Below the pieces are notes generated by a model. It saw only the letters and a program-made list of their open reading frames with translations. It did no database searches and was not told the DNA's origin. Shown here piece by piece: positions 62,992-64,000 of a stretch of DNA of 64,000 bases. Position 1 is the first letter of the stretch; every line of letters begins with the position of its first letter. Made by a program: the position numbers and the translations under genes. This DNA is from UBA12018 sp051656605. Lineage in GTDB: Bacteria; Bacteroidota; Bacteroidia; Bacteroidales; CAMTPD01. The stretch lies in the NCBI GenBank assembly GCA_051656605.1, contig JBOGCF010000036.1, positions 127,091 through 191,090 on the forward strand, given 5' to 3'.

Positions 62992-63029
62992 CATCAAAGA
63001 TAATACGAATTCAAAATAAGAGGATGACA

Positions 63030-63695
63030 ATGAAAAAGTTTTTAGCTGCTTCGGCTGTCGCATTGTGTGGTTTGTTTGCCCAACAAGCAACGGCGCAATC
63101 GCTCGAAAAGATGAACTGGTTTAACGAACCAGCAAAATGGGAAATTAGCAACAAGTCTAAATTTGTGATGCAAGTGCCCGGACAAACCGATTACTGGCGT
63201 ATCTCGCACTACGGCTTCACGGTAGATGACGCTCCGTTTTACTATGCGCTGTACGGAGGTGAGTTTGAAGCGAAAGTAAAGATTACGGGCAATTACAAGA
63301 CTACCTTCGACCAAATGGGCTTGATGTTGCGTATCGACCACGAAAACTGGATTAAGACCGGTATCGAATACGTGAATGGAAAGCAAAACGTGAGCACGGT
63401 GGTTACCCACAAAACAAGCGACTGGAGTGTGGTAGAGTTGAGTGACGCGCCTCGATCTATCTGGATAAAGGCGGTAAGACGTCTCGATGCCGTAGAGGTG
63501 TTCTACTCGTTAGATGATAAAAACTATACGATGCTTCGCACCTGCTGGTTGCAAGATAATTGCCCGGTGATGGTAGGGATTATGGGAGCTTCGCCAGACG
63601 GTGCCGGCTTTGAAGCCATATTTGAGCATTTCGAAGTGAAGCAGTTGCCCGATCAGCGTCGCCTCGAATGGGCAAAGAAACAGCAAGCTCATTAA
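63030..63695 (+). CDS. DUF1349-family exported protein
   Basis: A 221-residue secreted protein with signal peptide (M-K-K-F-L-A-A-S-A-V-A-L-C-G-L-F-A then Q-Q-A-T-A-Q). The body has F-D-Q-M-G-L-M-L-R-I-D-H-E-N-W-I-K-T-G-I-E and V-G-I-M-G-A-S-P-D-G-A-G-F-E-A, characteristic of DUF1349, a concanavalin-like beta-sandwich often linked to sugar binding. Two ATGs lie close together; 63030 is chosen because an AGAGG stretch sits just upstream at proper distance. The frame is open further upstream across the divergent promoter, which I reject. Confidence 0.88.
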   Translation: MKKFLAASAVALCGLFAQQATAQSLEKMNWFNEPAKWEISNKSKFVMQVPGQTDYWRISHYGFTVDDAPFYYALYGGEFEAKVKITGNYKTTFDQMGLMLRIDHENWIKTGIEYVNGKQNVSTVVTHKTSDWSVVELSDAPRSIWIKAVRRLDAVEVFYSLDDKNYTMLRTCWLQDNCPVMVGIMGASPDGAGFEAIFEHFEVKQLPDQRRLEWAKKQQAH

Positions 63696-63710
63696 GCATA
63701 CTTGATCAGA

Positions 63711-63829
63711 AGCGTTTTGGTTCAATGCAACATCGATTCGTGCACGTTACAGTGCCCGAATGTAAACACTGCATCGAGCTAAAACGCTTTTCGTTTGCTT
63801 CGAATCGTTCGATGCCCATCAAACGATTC
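63711..63829. repeat. Two consecutive structured palindromes after the DUF1349 gene
   Basis: First, a 78-nt hairpin: an outer 19-bp arm (AGCGTTTTGGTTCAATGCA at 63711-63729 against 63770-63788; 16 of 19 paired, two further as wobble) and an inner 10-bp stem (63736-63745 against 63752-63761, one mismatch). Second, GAATCGTTCGATG (63802-63814) against 63817-63829 with one mismatch. They could be the gene's terminator, a structured RNA or a small repeat element. The 305-nt end of the window after 63695 otherwise holds only a possible gene start at 63975. Confidence 0.6.
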
Positions 63830-63974
63830 ACTCTTCACTATAAAAAAATCGTCAGGTCGCCATGAGGGCACTGAAAAAATCAATAAGTATACTTGCTCAT
63901 AAAGCTAAATTATAAATAGGTTCTATAATGAAGTTGTTTATATTTCGTATCTTTAAGTTATTATAGTTTTGAGT

Positions 63975-64000
63975 ATGCTAGCACAACAACAAAGGTTATC
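63975..64000 (+). CDS. Possible start of a gene cut by the window edge
   Basis: An ATG at 63975 opens M-L-A-Q-Q-Q-R-L, with no stop before the window ends. Only eight codons are visible, so neither coding status nor function can be judged. Confidence 0.25.

Noticed and set aside
63668..63865. A 65-codon open frame over the structured 3' end
   Set aside because: It overlaps the end of the DUF1349 gene and both palindromes, which is better explained by non-coding structure.

Overview
The window comes from a Gram-negative anaerobe of the Bacteroidota, most likely order Bacteroidales. The evidence is a SusC/SusD pair with an ECF sigma factor and a FecR-type anti-sigma factor, several 6-bladed beta-propeller lipoproteins, a DUF5686 outer-membrane protein, promoters of the TTG-N19/20-TAnnTTTG type, little Shine-Dalgarno signal, and moderate to low GC. 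I cannot name the genus. No phage, integrase, transposase or CRISPR array is visible.

Layout. (1) 1-3.7 kb: pyrBI (aspartate carbamoyltransferase; pyrI runs off the edge) and a class A penicillin-binding protein. (2) 3.8-14.8 kb: a complete membrane-bound [NiFe] uptake hydrogenase. The structural genes hyaA-hyaB-hyaC lie with hypC-hypD-hypE on the minus strand, hypF-hypA-hypB run divergently, and the endoprotease hyaD lies apart behind a TPR lipoprotein gene. HyaA carries both extra cysteines of oxygen-tolerant hydrogenases. (3) 14.9-19.8 kb: a hypothetical protein, then an operon of an HExxHxxGxxH metalloprotease lipoprotein and two paralogous propeller lipoproteins. (4) 19.9-27.9 kb: a 98-bp inverted-repeat element, an ArsC/Spx-like protein, a porin, an exported unknown, Dps, a DUF5686 protein and EttA. 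(5) 28.1-28.75 kb: five identical tRNA-Lys(TTT) genes in tandem with conserved spacer hairpins. (6) 28.8-34.3 kb: a Crp/Fnr regulator, an acyltransferase 3 membrane protein, a FemAB-like protein, a propeller lipoprotein and small exported unknowns.

(7) 34.6-57.8 kb: a glycan-foraging region. It holds a GH110-like alpha-1,3-galactosidase, a GH29 alpha-fucosidase, a small exported HExxH protein, a GH95-like hydrolase, a GH2 enzyme with a C-terminal discoidin-like domain, a propeller lipoprotein, an ECF sigma factor divergent from its FecR partner, SusC, SusD and a Ser-type sulfatase of the GlcNAc-6-sulfatase kind. Two tandem paralogous propeller lipoproteins follow. Together the enzymes would suit fucosylated, alpha-galactosylated and sulfated host glycans such as mucin O-glycans; this is inference from families. 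(8) 58-64 kb: a TonB-dependent-receptor-like barrel, an exported Bcp-type peroxiredoxin, a DUF418 membrane protein, a LuxR-type regulator divergent from a DUF1349 protein across a palindrome, and a strongly structured non-coding 3' end.

Several reading frames open far upstream of the likely start, often at TTG or GTG. There I chose the ATG that directly precedes the signal peptide or the family's usual N-terminus and say so in the entry.
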